A stretch of 64,000 nucleotides of DNA from CALKXV01 sp965228905 (GTDB lineage Bacteria > Pseudomonadota > Alphaproteobacteria > Rhodobacterales > Rhodobacteraceae). The notes under the pieces were generated by a model. The model searched no databases. It was not told the origin of the DNA and saw only the letters and a program-made list of their open reading frames with translations. The position numbers and the translations under genes were made by a program. Where the stretch lies: NCBI GenBank assembly GCA_965228905.1, contig CBDDII010000002.1, positions 1,178,001 to 1,242,000 on the forward strand, in the 5' to 3' direction. Shown here piece by piece: positions 51,984 through 60,277 of this stretch (position 1 is the stretch's first letter; each line of letters starts with the position of its first letter).

Positions 51984-53017
51984 TCCTCGACCGCTCCTTT
52001 CGGCAGGTTCTCGCGAAAGATGATCCGCGGTTCGATATGGCGGGCCGGAAGCAGGGGTGTGCTGGCGGCGATTGCGCCCAGAAGACGGATGATCGCCTGT
52101 TCGCCCACCATCCGTGCGTTCTGGTCCACCACCACGTCGACCAGGCCCCGTTCAAGCCATTCGGCGGAACTTTCCGTCAGATCGTGCATGATTGCAAAGG
52201 GTCTGTTTCCGGCGGCGACCGTGCCGAGAGCTTCGACGATCCCCTTGCGGCCCGCGCCGACGCAATAGACGCCCAAGAGGTTTTCATGCCGGGCCAGCAA
52301 TTTTTCGGTCATCCGGCGGGATTTCGTCGGGTCTTCGCCGGTTTCGATTGGCGGAAGCAGGGAGAGCGAGGGGTAAAGTCGTTCCATCACCTCGCGAAAC
52401 CCCGCTTCGCGCTCGCGGTGGCCGTGAAATTCGTGACTGCCGAGGAAGACCGCGATCTCGCCTTTGAGGTGCCCCAGGCTTAACCCCATGATCCGCGCGG
52501 CGGTGCGCCCGGCAATCCTGTTGTCGACGCCGACATAGGCCGAGCGCGGAGTGCCGGGGATGTCGGAGGCCAGTGTCACCACGCGCACGCCTGCCTCGCA
52601 AAGCGCGGTAAGGGCGGCGCGATTCTTTGCATGGTCGGTGGCGATCAACCCGACGCCTTCGGTGCGAAGCGACAATTGTTCAAGCGCGGGCAGGACGGCC
52701 TCGGGGCCGATGCCTTCCATCCTTGTGACCTTGCAGCTTTCCACAAGCGGGAGCGTCCGCGAAAATTCCGTCAGGCTGTCGATCACGTCGTGCATGAAGG
52801 CGTTGTCGCCAAAGGGGATCAGGAATTCCAGCCGGGCCGGGCGCGAGGGCAGGACCACCATGCCTTCGGAGGGCAGGTAGCCAAGGTCGCGGGCCGCGGT
52901 CAGCACACGCTGCCGGTTGGCCGGGCTGACACCGGGGCGGCCGTTCAACGCGCGGTCGACAGTGGCCGTCGAAACCCCCGCCGCTTCGGCAATGCCCTTG
53001 ATCGTGGTTCGGCTCAT
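51980..53017 (-). CDS. LacI family transcriptional regulator 1
   Basis: The 345-residue protein has the LacI helix-turn-helix TIKGIAEAAGVSTATVDRALNGRPGVS at residues about 4-30 and a periplasmic-binding-protein-like effector domain, with GVDNRIAGRTAARIM. ATG 53017 gives the normal MSRTTIKG start. It is divergent from the oxygenase gene, with only 35 bp between the start codons, and that gap holds a tandem repeat that may be its operator. It probably represses both arms until a sugar-like inducer binds. Confidence 0.9.
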   Translation of the reverse strand: MSRTTIKGIAEAAGVSTATVDRALNGRPGVSPANRQRVLTAARDLGYLPSEGMVVLPSRPARLEFLIPFGDNAFMHDVIDSLTEFSRTLPLVESCKVTRMEGIGPEAVLPALEQLSLRTEGVGLIATDHAKNRAALTALCEAGVRVVTLASDIPGTPRSAYVGVDNRIAGRTAARIMGLSLGHLKGEIAVFLGSHEFHGHREREAGFREVMERLYPSLSLLPPIETGEDPTKSRRMTEKLLARHENLLGVYCVGAGRKGIVEALGTVAAGNRPFAIMHDLTESSAEWLERGLVDVVVDQNARMVGEQAIIRLLGAIAASTPLLPARHIEPRIIFRENLPKGAVEE

Positions 53018-53019
53018 CT

Positions 53020-53039
53020 GATGTGATTTGATGTGATTT
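53020..53039. repeat. Tandem 10-bp direct repeat between divergent starts
   Basis: GATGTGATTT occurs twice without a spacer, in the 35-bp gap between the LacI gene 1 and the oxygenase gene. A 10-bp period puts both copies on the same helix face. It is a candidate binding site for LacI 1, although LacI sites are usually inverted. Confidence 0.55.
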
Positions 53040-53052
53040 CCGGTTGAGGTCA

Positions 53053-54240
53053 ATGGCCGAAACGCGTTTTGCTGGACCTGAGGAAGCGCAGAAAGCTGAT
53101 GCAGGGGAGGGCACGGCAATCAACGCAGAAACCGACATCGTGGCCGCGCGGGACTATTCCCTAACCGGACCTTCGGCGGAGCACGCTGTCGAAGCCGGGC
53201 TGGCGGCGGCCCAGTGGTATCACACCGAGATCCCCCGCAAGACCATGAAAGAACTGATGAAACGGCGCGATGGCCCGGCCATGCGCGACACGATCATCTG
53301 GGCGTTGTTGCATGTCGTCTTTGCTGCTGGCGGCATCTATTTCTGGGGGTCGTGGATCGCTGTGCCGTTCTGGATGGCCTACGGTGTGCTTTACGGATCG
53401 GCCTGCGACTCGCGCTGGCACGAATGCGGGCATGGCACGGCCTTTCGCACCCGCTGGATGAATGATGTCGTCTATCACATCGCGTCATTCCAGGTGATGC
53501 GGAACCCGATCAACTGGCGCTGGAGCCACGCGCGGCATCATACGGACACGATCATCGTGGGCCGGGATGCGGAAATCGCCTGGATGCATCCGATCAAGCT
53601 GGGGTTGAAGGCGCTGGCCTATGTCGGGGTCTACGATCTCTGGCTATCGCTGAAGGTTCTGGCGCGGAATGCCGCCGGAAATCTGTCGCCGGATGAAAAG
53701 GATTATATCCCCGAAAGCGAATGGCCCAAGGTCGTGTTCTGGGCGCGGATCCACATGGCGATTTATGGCGCGACCTTGCTTGTCGCGCTTGTCATGTTTG
53801 CGTCGGGCATGGGCTGGAAGGCGACCATACCCCTTTTGATCATCGGTGGTCCCCGCGCCTATGGCTGCTGGCATATGATCATGACGGGGCTGTTGCAGCA
53901 CGGCGGGCTGGCCGAAGATGTTCTGGACCACCGGCTGAACTCGCGCACCCTGTACCTGAACCCCATCAGCCGTTGGATTTACTGGAACATGAATTACCAC
54001 GTCGAACACCACATGTTCCCGATGGTGCCTTATTACGCGCTGCCCGACCTGCACGAGCTTATCAAGCACGACCTGCCGCCGCCGAACACATCGCTGTTTG
54101 ACGCCTACCGCGAGATGGTCCGCGCCGTCATGCGCCAGCGTCGTGAACCGGGGTATTTCCTGAAAAAGGATCTGCCCGAAACCGCAAAACCCTACCGCGA
54201 AGATCTGCACGACACCGTGCCGGAACGCGCCAACGCCTGA
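53053..54240 (+). CDS. MocD-like membrane diiron oxygenase (fatty acid desaturase superfamily)
   Basis: This integral-membrane non-haem diiron enzyme of 395 residues has the three histidine boxes HECGH (123-127), HARHH (159-163) and HVEHH (316-320), with hydrophobic segments around 75-110 and 230-270. The gene for a MocE-type Rieske ferredoxin follows with TGATG coupling. MocD with MocE is known from rhizopine catabolism, where it is thought to remove the O-methyl group of 3-O-methyl-scyllo-inosamine. A similar O-demethylase role is inferred here; a lipid desaturase role is less likely in this context. The start is ATG 53053 (GAGG upstream); the conserved region only begins near residue 34, and GTG 53140 is an alternative. 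Confidence 0.83.
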   Translation: MAETRFAGPEEAQKADAGEGTAINAETDIVAARDYSLTGPSAEHAVEAGLAAAQWYHTEIPRKTMKELMKRRDGPAMRDTIIWALLHVVFAAGGIYFWGSWIAVPFWMAYGVLYGSACDSRWHECGHGTAFRTRWMNDVVYHIASFQVMRNPINWRWSHARHHTDTIIVGRDAEIAWMHPIKLGLKALAYVGVYDLWLSLKVLARNAAGNLSPDEKDYIPESEWPKVVFWARIHMAIYGATLLVALVMFASGMGWKATIPLLIIGGPRAYGCWHMIMTGLLQHGGLAEDVLDHRLNSRTLYLNPISRWIYWNMNYHVEHHMFPMVPYYALPDLHELIKHDLPPPNTSLFDAYREMVRAVMRQRREPGYFLKKDLPETAKPYREDLHDTVPERANA

Positions 54241-54563
54241 TGGAAGACTTGATGCCCTGGATTGATGCCTGCGCTGCCGACGACATCGAAGAAGAAGACG
54301 TGATCCGGTGGGATCACGGTGGACGCACATTTGCGATCTATCACGGGGTGGATGGCGCGTTTTACTGCACCGACGGGCTTTGCACGCATGAGAAGGTTCA
54401 CCTTGCCGACGGTCTTGTCATGGATAACGAGATCGAGTGCCCCAAGCACAACGGCTTGTTCGATTACACCACGGGCGAGGCGCTGCGTGCGCCGGTCTGC
54501 GTGGATCTGTCCACCTATCCCGCCAAGACCGAAGGCGGGCGCGTTCTGGTGCTGGTCGAATGA
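54240..54563 (+). CDS. MocE family Rieske 2Fe-2S ferredoxin
   Basis: This 107-residue soluble Rieske ferredoxin carries electrons to the adjacent diiron oxygenase. The cluster ligands are C48 and H50 (LCTHEK) and C67 and H70 (ECPKHNG). Size and motif spacing match MocE-type ferredoxins. It is translationally coupled on both sides (TGATG with the oxygenase gene, ATGA with the next gene). No ferredoxin reductase (MocF) gene is in the window, so a reductase from elsewhere must serve it. Confidence 0.9.
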   Translation: MEDLMPWIDACAADDIEEEDVIRWDHGGRTFAIYHGVDGAFYCTDGLCTHEKVHLADGLVMDNEIECPKHNGLFDYTTGEALRAPVCVDLSTYPAKTEGGRVLVLVE

Positions 54564-55363
54564 CCGTGCGTCGGCTTCCTACCGTCCATGACCTGCGCAT
54601 GTTGAAGGGCCAGCGGCAACTCACCATGCTCAGGTATTTCTCTCTGGACGAGGCCCGCGCGGCCGAAGCGGCGGGGATCGACATTGCTTCCGTACCTCCC
54701 GAGGTGCTGTTCGATCCCCGCTACCGCGACGCTGCACCTTCGATCTTCTCGATGACCGGCCAGACCCATCTGGAGTCGGGCACGCCAGAGGATTACCTGC
54801 GCTGGTGCGGGGACGCGATCGAGAAGGGGGCGGATGCGCTTTACTGCTCGGGGTCTCTGAAAACGGTCGAATTCCTTGCCCGCGAACATATCCCCATCGT
54901 CGGGCATGTCGGGCTTGTGCCTGCACGCGCGACCTGGACGGGCGGTTTCAGGGCCGTCGGCAAGACGGCTGCGGATGCGCTCAGCCTTTACGACGAAGTC
55001 AAAGCCTATGAAAACGCAGGCGCTTTCGCTGTCGAGATCGAGGTTGTCCCCGAAGAGGTGGCAAGCGAGATTTCCAGCCGCGTCGATATCCTGTTGTGGT
55101 CCATGGGGGCCGGTGCGGGCTGCGATGCGCAGTATCTCTTTGCCAATGACATCCTGGGCTATACCGAGGGGCACATTCCGCGCCATTCAAAGATTTACAG
55201 GGATTTCGCCGCTGAATTCGCGCGGCTTCAACAGGAACGCATCGCCGCGTTCCGTGAATTCGCAAGCGACGTGGAAAGCGGCGCCTACCCGGAGGAACAG
55301 CATCTTGTCCGCATGGACCAAGACGAACTCGCGGCATTCCGCGAGGGGATGGCGTCGCGCTGA
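54560..55363 (+). CDS. KPHMT (PanB)-like protein with altered active site
   Basis: The 267-residue protein follows ketopantoate hydroxymethyltransferase over most of its length: PIVGHVGLVPARATWTGGFR, VGKTAADALSLYDEVKAYENAGA, EVVPEEVA, MGAGAGCDAQ and a tail ending ESGAYPEEQH. The PanB metal ligands are missing: the GDS motif region reads ASVPPEV (about 43-49) and the second Asp region reads FSMTGQT (about 63-69), and the Lys-x-Glu site reads LYCSGS. The His of the GH-GLTP block (H116) and the glutamate of the LECVP block (E161) remain. So it is unlikely to be a pantothenate enzyme; a C1 or retro-aldol role linked to the oxygenase is a guess. Confidence 0.75.
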   Translation: MTVRRLPTVHDLRMLKGQRQLTMLRYFSLDEARAAEAAGIDIASVPPEVLFDPRYRDAAPSIFSMTGQTHLESGTPEDYLRWCGDAIEKGADALYCSGSLKTVEFLAREHIPIVGHVGLVPARATWTGGFRAVGKTAADALSLYDEVKAYENAGAFAVEIEVVPEEVASEISSRVDILLWSMGAGAGCDAQYLFANDILGYTEGHIPRHSKIYRDFAAEFARLQQERIAAFREFASDVESGAYPEEQHLVRMDQDELAAFREGMASR

Positions 55364-55385
55364 CGCCGAAAGGAAGACCAAGGAA

Positions 55386-55406
55386 GCCCGGCAGGGAAAG
55401 CCGGGC
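55386..55406 (+). terminator. Intercistronic hairpin before the ABC receptor gene
   Basis: GCCCGGC and GCCGGGC pair perfectly over 7 bp around AGGGAAA, 20 nt before the receptor start codon. There is no T-run. It may separate mRNA stability of the oxygenase genes from that of the transporter genes. Confidence 0.5.
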
Positions 55407-55425
55407 GCATCAGGGAGGAACTGAA

Positions 55426-56361
55426 ATGCTGAGACGTACACTACTTGGGGCCGCCGCCGCGCTGGCCTTTGCACCTGTCGCGGGGTTTGCGCAGGAAGCC
55501 AAGACATTCTTCTGGATCTCGCACGGCGGGCCGGCCGACCCGGTCTGGACCTACTTCCTGCAAGGCGCGGAAGACTGGGCGGAAGACACCGGCCACACGG
55601 TCAACACCTCGTTCCACTCGGGCGACGTGCCAAGCCAGCAGGAAGCGGTTCGTGCCGCTATCGCATCCGGTGCCGACGGCATCTGTTCGACCAGCCCCGA
55701 TCCGGGGTCGATGGTCGATGTCGTGGCCGAGGCGCGTGATGCCGGGATTCCGATCGTGAACTTCAACACGCCGGACGATGCGCCGAACTGGAACGCCTAT
55801 GTGGGCGGCGATCTGAACTACGTGGGCCGGTCCTGGGCGCAGTATCTTGTCGACAAGGGCCATGTGAGCGAGGGCGACTTCGTCTGGATGCCGGTCGAGG
55901 TGCCGGGTGCGTCTTACGGTGTGGAAGAGGAAAAGGGCATCGCCGAGGTCTTCGAACCGCTTGGCATCACCTGGGAAGTCACCGACGCCACGCTCGACCA
56001 GGCCGAAGTCATCCAGCGGATGACCGACTATATCACCGCGAACCGCGACCGGATCAGTGCGATGATCGGTCTGGGTGACATGGTGACGGGATCGGTCGTG
56101 CGCGTGTGGAACCAGGCCGGGCTGGCACCGGGCGACATTCCGGTCGTCGGCTGGGGCAACTCGCTGGATACCACGCAGGGCGTCATGGACGGATACGTCT
56201 CGGCGGCCATGTGGCAGGATCCGCAGGCGACGTCCTACATGTGCCTCTCCACGCTTTTGATGGAGACAAGCAGCATTCCGGTGGGCTTCAACATCATCAC
56301 CGGCGCGCTTTACGAGGCTGACACGGCCCCGCTCTATCACGGTATCATGGGCGGCAACTGA
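55426..56361 (+). CDS. Ribose-type ABC transporter substrate-binding protein
   Basis: This periplasmic receptor of 311 residues belongs to the ribose/inositol (RbsB/MocB-like, CUT2) group. It has a signal peptide (hydrophobic residues 7-20, likely cut after Ala22) and AAIASGADGICSTSPDPGSM with NFNTPDD in the hinge and ligand region. GGGAGGA precedes the ATG. It is flanked by hairpins on both sides, which fits higher expression than its permease. The ligand is probably a sugar, cyclitol or derivative. Confidence 0.9.
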   Translation: MLRRTLLGAAAALAFAPVAGFAQEAKTFFWISHGGPADPVWTYFLQGAEDWAEDTGHTVNTSFHSGDVPSQQEAVRAAIASGADGICSTSPDPGSMVDVVAEARDAGIPIVNFNTPDDAPNWNAYVGGDLNYVGRSWAQYLVDKGHVSEGDFVWMPVEVPGASYGVEEEKGIAEVFEPLGITWEVTDATLDQAEVIQRMTDYITANRDRISAMIGLGDMVTGSVVRVWNQAGLAPGDIPVVGWGNSLDTTQGVMDGYVSAAMWQDPQATSYMCLSTLLMETSSIPVGFNIITGALYEADTAPLYHGIMGGN

Positions 56362-56376
56362 GCCCTTTGAAACTTG

Positions 56377-56399
56377 CCTGCGGCGTTCTGCGCCGCAGG
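56377..56399 (+). terminator. Intercistronic hairpin after the ABC receptor gene
   Basis: CCTGCGGCG and CGCCGCAGG form a perfect 9-bp stem around TTCTG, between the receptor stop and the permease start. It lacks a T-run and probably protects the receptor transcript from 3' decay. Confidence 0.6.
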
Positions 56400-56422
56400 T
56401 CCCCAACCAAGGCCGAGGCCCC

Positions 56423-57448
56423 ATGTCCGACACAAATACTTCCGAGGCGCCCGCCGCGCCGCCCGAACGGCCCGGCATCGCCCGGCTTTTGATCGCCATG
56501 CCCGAGTTCGGACCGATGGTCCTGCTTGTGGTCATGCTGATCGTTTTCACGTCCATCAACCCGGCGTTTCTGTCGCTGACGAATATCTCGAACGCGCTGA
56601 CCTTCACGGTCGAGCTTGGGTTGATCGCGCTGGCGATGACGCTCTTGATGACTTCGGGCGAGTTCGACCTTTCGGTCGGCTCGGTCTTCGGGTTCACGCC
56701 GGTGGTGATGTGGACGCTGTTCAACACCGGCACCATGGCGCTGTTCCCGGCTTTCGTGCTGGCGCTGCTTGTCGCCGTGGCCATCGGCGCCTTCAGCGGG
56801 TTGTTCGTCACACGCCTCGGCATCCCGTCCTTCCTTGTCACACTTGGGATGCTGTTGATGGTGCGCGGTTCCGCGCTCTGGCTGACCTCCGGTTTCCCGC
56901 AGAGGACATGGAACGCCGGCGAGCAATGGCTGGCCGAGGTTCTGGTGGGCGATTTCTATATCGGCGGCCTGCGCATCTATATGAGCCTGATCTGGTTCAT
57001 CCTGATCGCCGTCGGTTTCCATTACCTGCTGACCAAATCGCGCTTCGGCAACTGGATCCAGGCAACCGGCGGCAATCCGGGGGCTGCGCGGAACCGGGGG
57101 GTTCCGATCCGCAAGGTAAAACTGATCCTGTTCATGCTGACCTCCGCCATGGCGGGTCTCGCGGGCGTGATTTCATCGATCCGGGTGTCGGCGGCGAACC
57201 CCAATTCCGGCATGGGCTATGAACTGGAGGTCATCGCCATGGTGGTGATCGGCGGCACGGTTCTGACCGGCGGGCGCGGCACGATCATCGGGACCGTGCT
57301 GGGCGTGCTGATCCTGCGGCTGATGCGCAACGGCATTGTCCTGATCGGGGTGCCGGGTCTGGCCTATAACATCTTCATCGGGGCGATCATTCTGGGCATG
57401 ATGGCCTTGCACGCGGCGCTGGAGAAGCGCCACAACGAGGGGGTCTGA
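56423..57448 (+). CDS. Ribose-type ABC transporter permease (RbsC-like)
   Basis: This 341-residue inner-membrane permease has 8-10 hydrophobic helices, TSGEFDLSVGSVFGF near the third helix and NPGAARNRGVPIRKVK before the last set, the RbsC/CUT2 signature that contacts the ATPase. It is followed after 3 nt by the ATPase gene. A single permease gene suggests a homodimer. Confidence 0.92.
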   Translation: MSDTNTSEAPAAPPERPGIARLLIAMPEFGPMVLLVVMLIVFTSINPAFLSLTNISNALTFTVELGLIALAMTLLMTSGEFDLSVGSVFGFTPVVMWTLFNTGTMALFPAFVLALLVAVAIGAFSGLFVTRLGIPSFLVTLGMLLMVRGSALWLTSGFPQRTWNAGEQWLAEVLVGDFYIGGLRIYMSLIWFILIAVGFHYLLTKSRFGNWIQATGGNPGAARNRGVPIRKVKLILFMLTSAMAGLAGVISSIRVSAANPNSGMGYELEVIAMVVIGGTVLTGGRGTIIGTVLGVLILRLMRNGIVLIGVPGLAYNIFIGAIILGMMALHAALEKRHNEGV

Positions 57449-57451
57449 GCC

Positions 57452-58216
57452 ATGCCTGACACCGGCACGCCGCTTGTCGAAATGCGGAATATCGAAAAGT
57501 TCTATGGCCGCATCCACGCGCTGAGGAACGTGAACCTGACCATCCCGCGCGGTGAAATCGTCGGCCTTCTGGGCGACAATGGCGCGGGAAAATCCACGCT
57601 GATCAAGGTGCTGTCCGGCGCGGTCCCCTATACCTCGGGCGAGATCCGGATCAACGGCAAACCCCTGAACCTGCGGTCCACCAATGACGCCATCGACGCA
57701 GGGATCGAGACGATCTATCAGGATTCCGCGCTGGTGCCTCAGCTTTCCATTGCGCGAAACCTGTTTTTGGGCCGCGAGTTGCGGAAAGGGCCGGGAATCC
57801 TTGACCGGATGGACCAGGACCGGATGAACGAGGTCGCGGGCGAACTGCTGAAACGGGTCGGGATTTCCAAGAACATCCCGCCGACGACGCCGATCGGTTC
57901 GCTTTCGGGCGGCGAACGTCAGGCGGTGGCGATTGCGCGGGCGATGTATTTCGATAGCGAGTTGATCATCCTTGATGAGCCCACCAACAACCTTGGTGTC
58001 GCCGAGACCCAAGGGGTTCTGCGCTTCGTGCGGGATGCCCGCGACTCGGGCCATTCCTGCATTTTCATCGCGCACAACATCCATCACGTTTTCCAGGTGG
58101 TCGACCGGATGGTGGTGATGCGGCGCGGCGAGGTGGTGGCGGATGACCTCAGCCCGAAAACCTCCAGCATTCAGGACGTCGAGGACATCATCACGGGCGA
58201 GCATGTGGCGGCATGA
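57452..58216 (+). CDS. ABC transporter ATPase, single-domain (FrcA-like)
   Basis: This 254-residue ATPase energises the RbsC-like permease. It has Walker A GDNGAGKST, Q-loop YQDSALVPQ, signature LSGGERQAVAIARA, Walker B LIILDEPTNNL and switch His in FIAHNIHH. Unlike RbsA it has one nucleotide-binding domain, like FrcA, so it must dimerise. Its stop overlaps the next start (ATGA). Confidence 0.93.
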   Translation: MPDTGTPLVEMRNIEKFYGRIHALRNVNLTIPRGEIVGLLGDNGAGKSTLIKVLSGAVPYTSGEIRINGKPLNLRSTNDAIDAGIETIYQDSALVPQLSIARNLFLGRELRKGPGILDRMDQDRMNEVAGELLKRVGISKNIPPTTPIGSLSGGERQAVAIARAMYFDSELIILDEPTNNLGVAETQGVLRFVRDARDSGHSCIFIAHNIHHVFQVVDRMVVMRRGEVVADDLSPKTSSIQDVEDIITGEHVAA

Positions 58217-59262
58217 TCCGCGTTGCGGCAGACGGCGTTGCCTTCGGCTTTGAAAGCGATACGGGGCTATTAGACGGGTTCACCGTGGTCGATTGCGGGC
58301 GCGAGGTCGCGCCCCTGCACCGCGCGCCCTGGGTTGGCACGGACGAGGTGATGCCAGACAGCGAACCGCCGCTGATCGCACGTTTGGGCGGGGATTTCTT
58401 CTGTGCGCCCTTTGCGGCCAGCGCGGAAGGTTCACCCATGCACGGCTGGCCGCCGAATTCGGCCTGGGAGGTGACGCGGGCCTCGGACGGGGTGCTTGAG
58501 GCAGAGTTGGAAAAACCGGTGATGGGCGCGCGGTTGCGAAAGCGTCTTGCGCTGAAAGACGGCCATCCGTTCGTCTATCAATCCCATGTCTTCAGTGGCG
58601 GCGAAGGGCGGATCACATTCGCCAACCACGCCAATGTTTCCGTCGCCAATGGCGCCCTGATCCGCACCTCGCCCAAGCGCACATGGGAAACACCGAAGAC
58701 GCAACAGGAACCCGACCCGGCGCGGGGCCGCTCGGCCCTGATCTCGCCTGCGCAATCAGAAGACCCGCGCGTCTTTCCCGGTGTTGACGGCCCGGTCGAT
58801 CTGACGACCTATCCCTGGAACCCGCACCACGAGGATTTCGTGATCGGGATCGAGGCGCCGGGGCACGGGCTTGGCTGGACCGCCGTGACAAGGCCCAAGG
58901 AGGGCGACCTCTACTTGTCGCTGCGTGATCCGCGCGTTTTGCCCATGACCATGCTCTGGCATTCGAACGGCGGGCGCGACTATCCCCCGTGGTCGTCGCG
59001 GCACTATGGCTGTCTCGGCGTGGAAGAGGGGGCGGCGGAGCATATGCTGGGCCTCTCGGGCGAGGGCGATCTGACCGGACCGGGGGCTTTGACCCTTGGC
59101 GGGAAAACCGAGGTACGCCACGTGATCGGGGCCATCGACTGGCCGGGCGGCGAAGCGGTGGCAAGCGTTGACTACAAGGGCGGTCTTTTGACCGTCACCG
59201 GGGAAGGGGGCGCGATGCGCAAGGTGGCACTGGATGGCGCGTTTCTGGGGCTGGGGTCATGA
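58213..59262 (+). CDS. Aldose 1-epimerase/DUF4432-like mutarotase-fold protein
   Basis: This 349-residue cytoplasmic protein has a beta-rich layout with HAPWVGTDE-like RAPWVGTDE early, LALKDGHPFVYQSHVF with a conserved His, and MTMLWHSNGGRDYPPW late, resembling the galactose mutarotase superfamily. It would interconvert anomers or bind a sugar in the imported pathway. It is coupled by ATGA to the genes on both sides. The family assignment is by pattern only. Confidence 0.7.
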   Translation: MIRVAADGVAFGFESDTGLLDGFTVVDCGREVAPLHRAPWVGTDEVMPDSEPPLIARLGGDFFCAPFAASAEGSPMHGWPPNSAWEVTRASDGVLEAELEKPVMGARLRKRLALKDGHPFVYQSHVFSGGEGRITFANHANVSVANGALIRTSPKRTWETPKTQQEPDPARGRSALISPAQSEDPRVFPGVDGPVDLTTYPWNPHHEDFVIGIEAPGHGLGWTAVTRPKEGDLYLSLRDPRVLPMTMLWHSNGGRDYPPWSSRHYGCLGVEEGAAEHMLGLSGEGDLTGPGALTLGGKTEVRHVIGAIDWPGGEAVASVDYKGGLLTVTGEGGAMRKVALDGAFLGLGS

Positions 59263-60275
59263 GTCGTATCATCTCCGCCCCCGAACCGCGCACCCTGGAC
59301 CTGATCTTTCGCCCCGACGCACTTGGTGCGTTGCACAAGCAGCATGAGGTCTTTGAATGCTCTGCTGCCGAACTTGGCAATGCGCCGGACGAGGTGCTGG
59401 CCAATGCGCGCTACATCATCGGCCAGCCGTCGATTTCCGAAGACCTGCTGGACCGGATGACCTCGCTCAGATGCGTCTTCAACGTCGAAGGCAACCTGAT
59501 GGACAACATGCCCTACGAAAGGCTGTTCGAACGCGGCATCCATGTCGTCACGCCGGGCTCGGTCTTTGCCCTGCCGGTGGCCGAGCTTGGCCTGGGGCTG
59601 GCGCTGGATCTGTTGCGCGGGATCACGGATGCCGATGTCGCCTTCCGCGACGGGCGCGAAGTCTGGGGGCTTGAGGGCAACCGGCAGGCGCGGCTTTTGT
59701 CCGGGGCCGAAGTGGGGATGATCGGCTATGGCGATCTCGGCAAGGCGCTTCACCGGCTGCTGATGCCGTTCGGCGTGCGCCTGCGCATCCACGACCCCTG
59801 GCTGCCGCCCTCGATCATCGCCGACGCGGGCGCAGAGCCTTCCGATCTGGAAACGGTGCTGTCGGAAAGCGACGTGATCTTCACCGTCGCCGGGGTGACC
59901 AGCCAGAACCGGGGTTTTCTTGGGGCCGAGGCGTTTCAGGCCATGCGCCAAGGGGCGGCGTTTATCCTTCTCAGCCGGGCCGAGGCGGTGGATTTCGACG
60001 CGCTAATGGCGGCTGTCGCCTCGGGTCACATTACGGCGGCCAGCGATGTCTTCCCGTCCGAACCGATGCCAAAGGACCACCCGGTGCGCGGCCTTTCCGG
60101 GTTCCTGCGTTCGGCCCACCGGGCGGGCGCGCTGGAACAGGCGTTCTTTCTGATGGGCGATTACGTGCTGGAAGACATCGCACTTCTCGACAAGGGCCTG
60201 CCGCCCTTGAGGTGCCGCAGGGCCGAGCGCGAGACGGTGTCCATGATGCGCTCCAAACCGGTCGATGTGAATTGA
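59259..60275 (+). CDS. D-isomer-specific 2-hydroxyacid dehydrogenase family protein
   Basis: The 338-residue NAD(P)-dependent dehydrogenase has the nucleotide fold in GMIGYGDLGKALHR (about 153-166) and the catalytic triad R240 (LLSRAEAVD), E268 (FPSEPMP) and H287 (RSAHRAG). It would oxidise a 2-hydroxy acid or reduce a 2-keto acid in the pathway. It is the last gene of the plus-strand oxygenase-transporter operon and ends 2 nt before the stop of the convergent LacI 2 gene. Confidence 0.88.
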   Translation: MSRIISAPEPRTLDLIFRPDALGALHKQHEVFECSAAELGNAPDEVLANARYIIGQPSISEDLLDRMTSLRCVFNVEGNLMDNMPYERLFERGIHVVTPGSVFALPVAELGLGLALDLLRGITDADVAFRDGREVWGLEGNRQARLLSGAEVGMIGYGDLGKALHRLLMPFGVRLRIHDPWLPPSIIADAGAEPSDLETVLSESDVIFTVAGVTSQNRGFLGAEAFQAMRQGAAFILLSRAEAVDFDALMAAVASGHITAASDVFPSEPMPKDHPVRGLSGFLRSAHRAGALEQAFFLMGDYVLEDIALLDKGLPPLRCRRAERETVSMMRSKPVDVN

Positions 60276-60277
60276 GC

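Noticed and set aside
53053..54240. Calling the membrane diiron protein a lipid desaturase
   Set aside because: The superfamily motifs alone would allow it, but the coupled MocE-type Rieske ferredoxin and sugar catabolism genes make an oxygenase/demethylase role more likely.
54437..54559. Upstream extension of the PanB-like frame
   Set aside because: It lies inside the Rieske ferredoxin gene; the ATG at 54560 overlapping the ferredoxin stop is the natural start.
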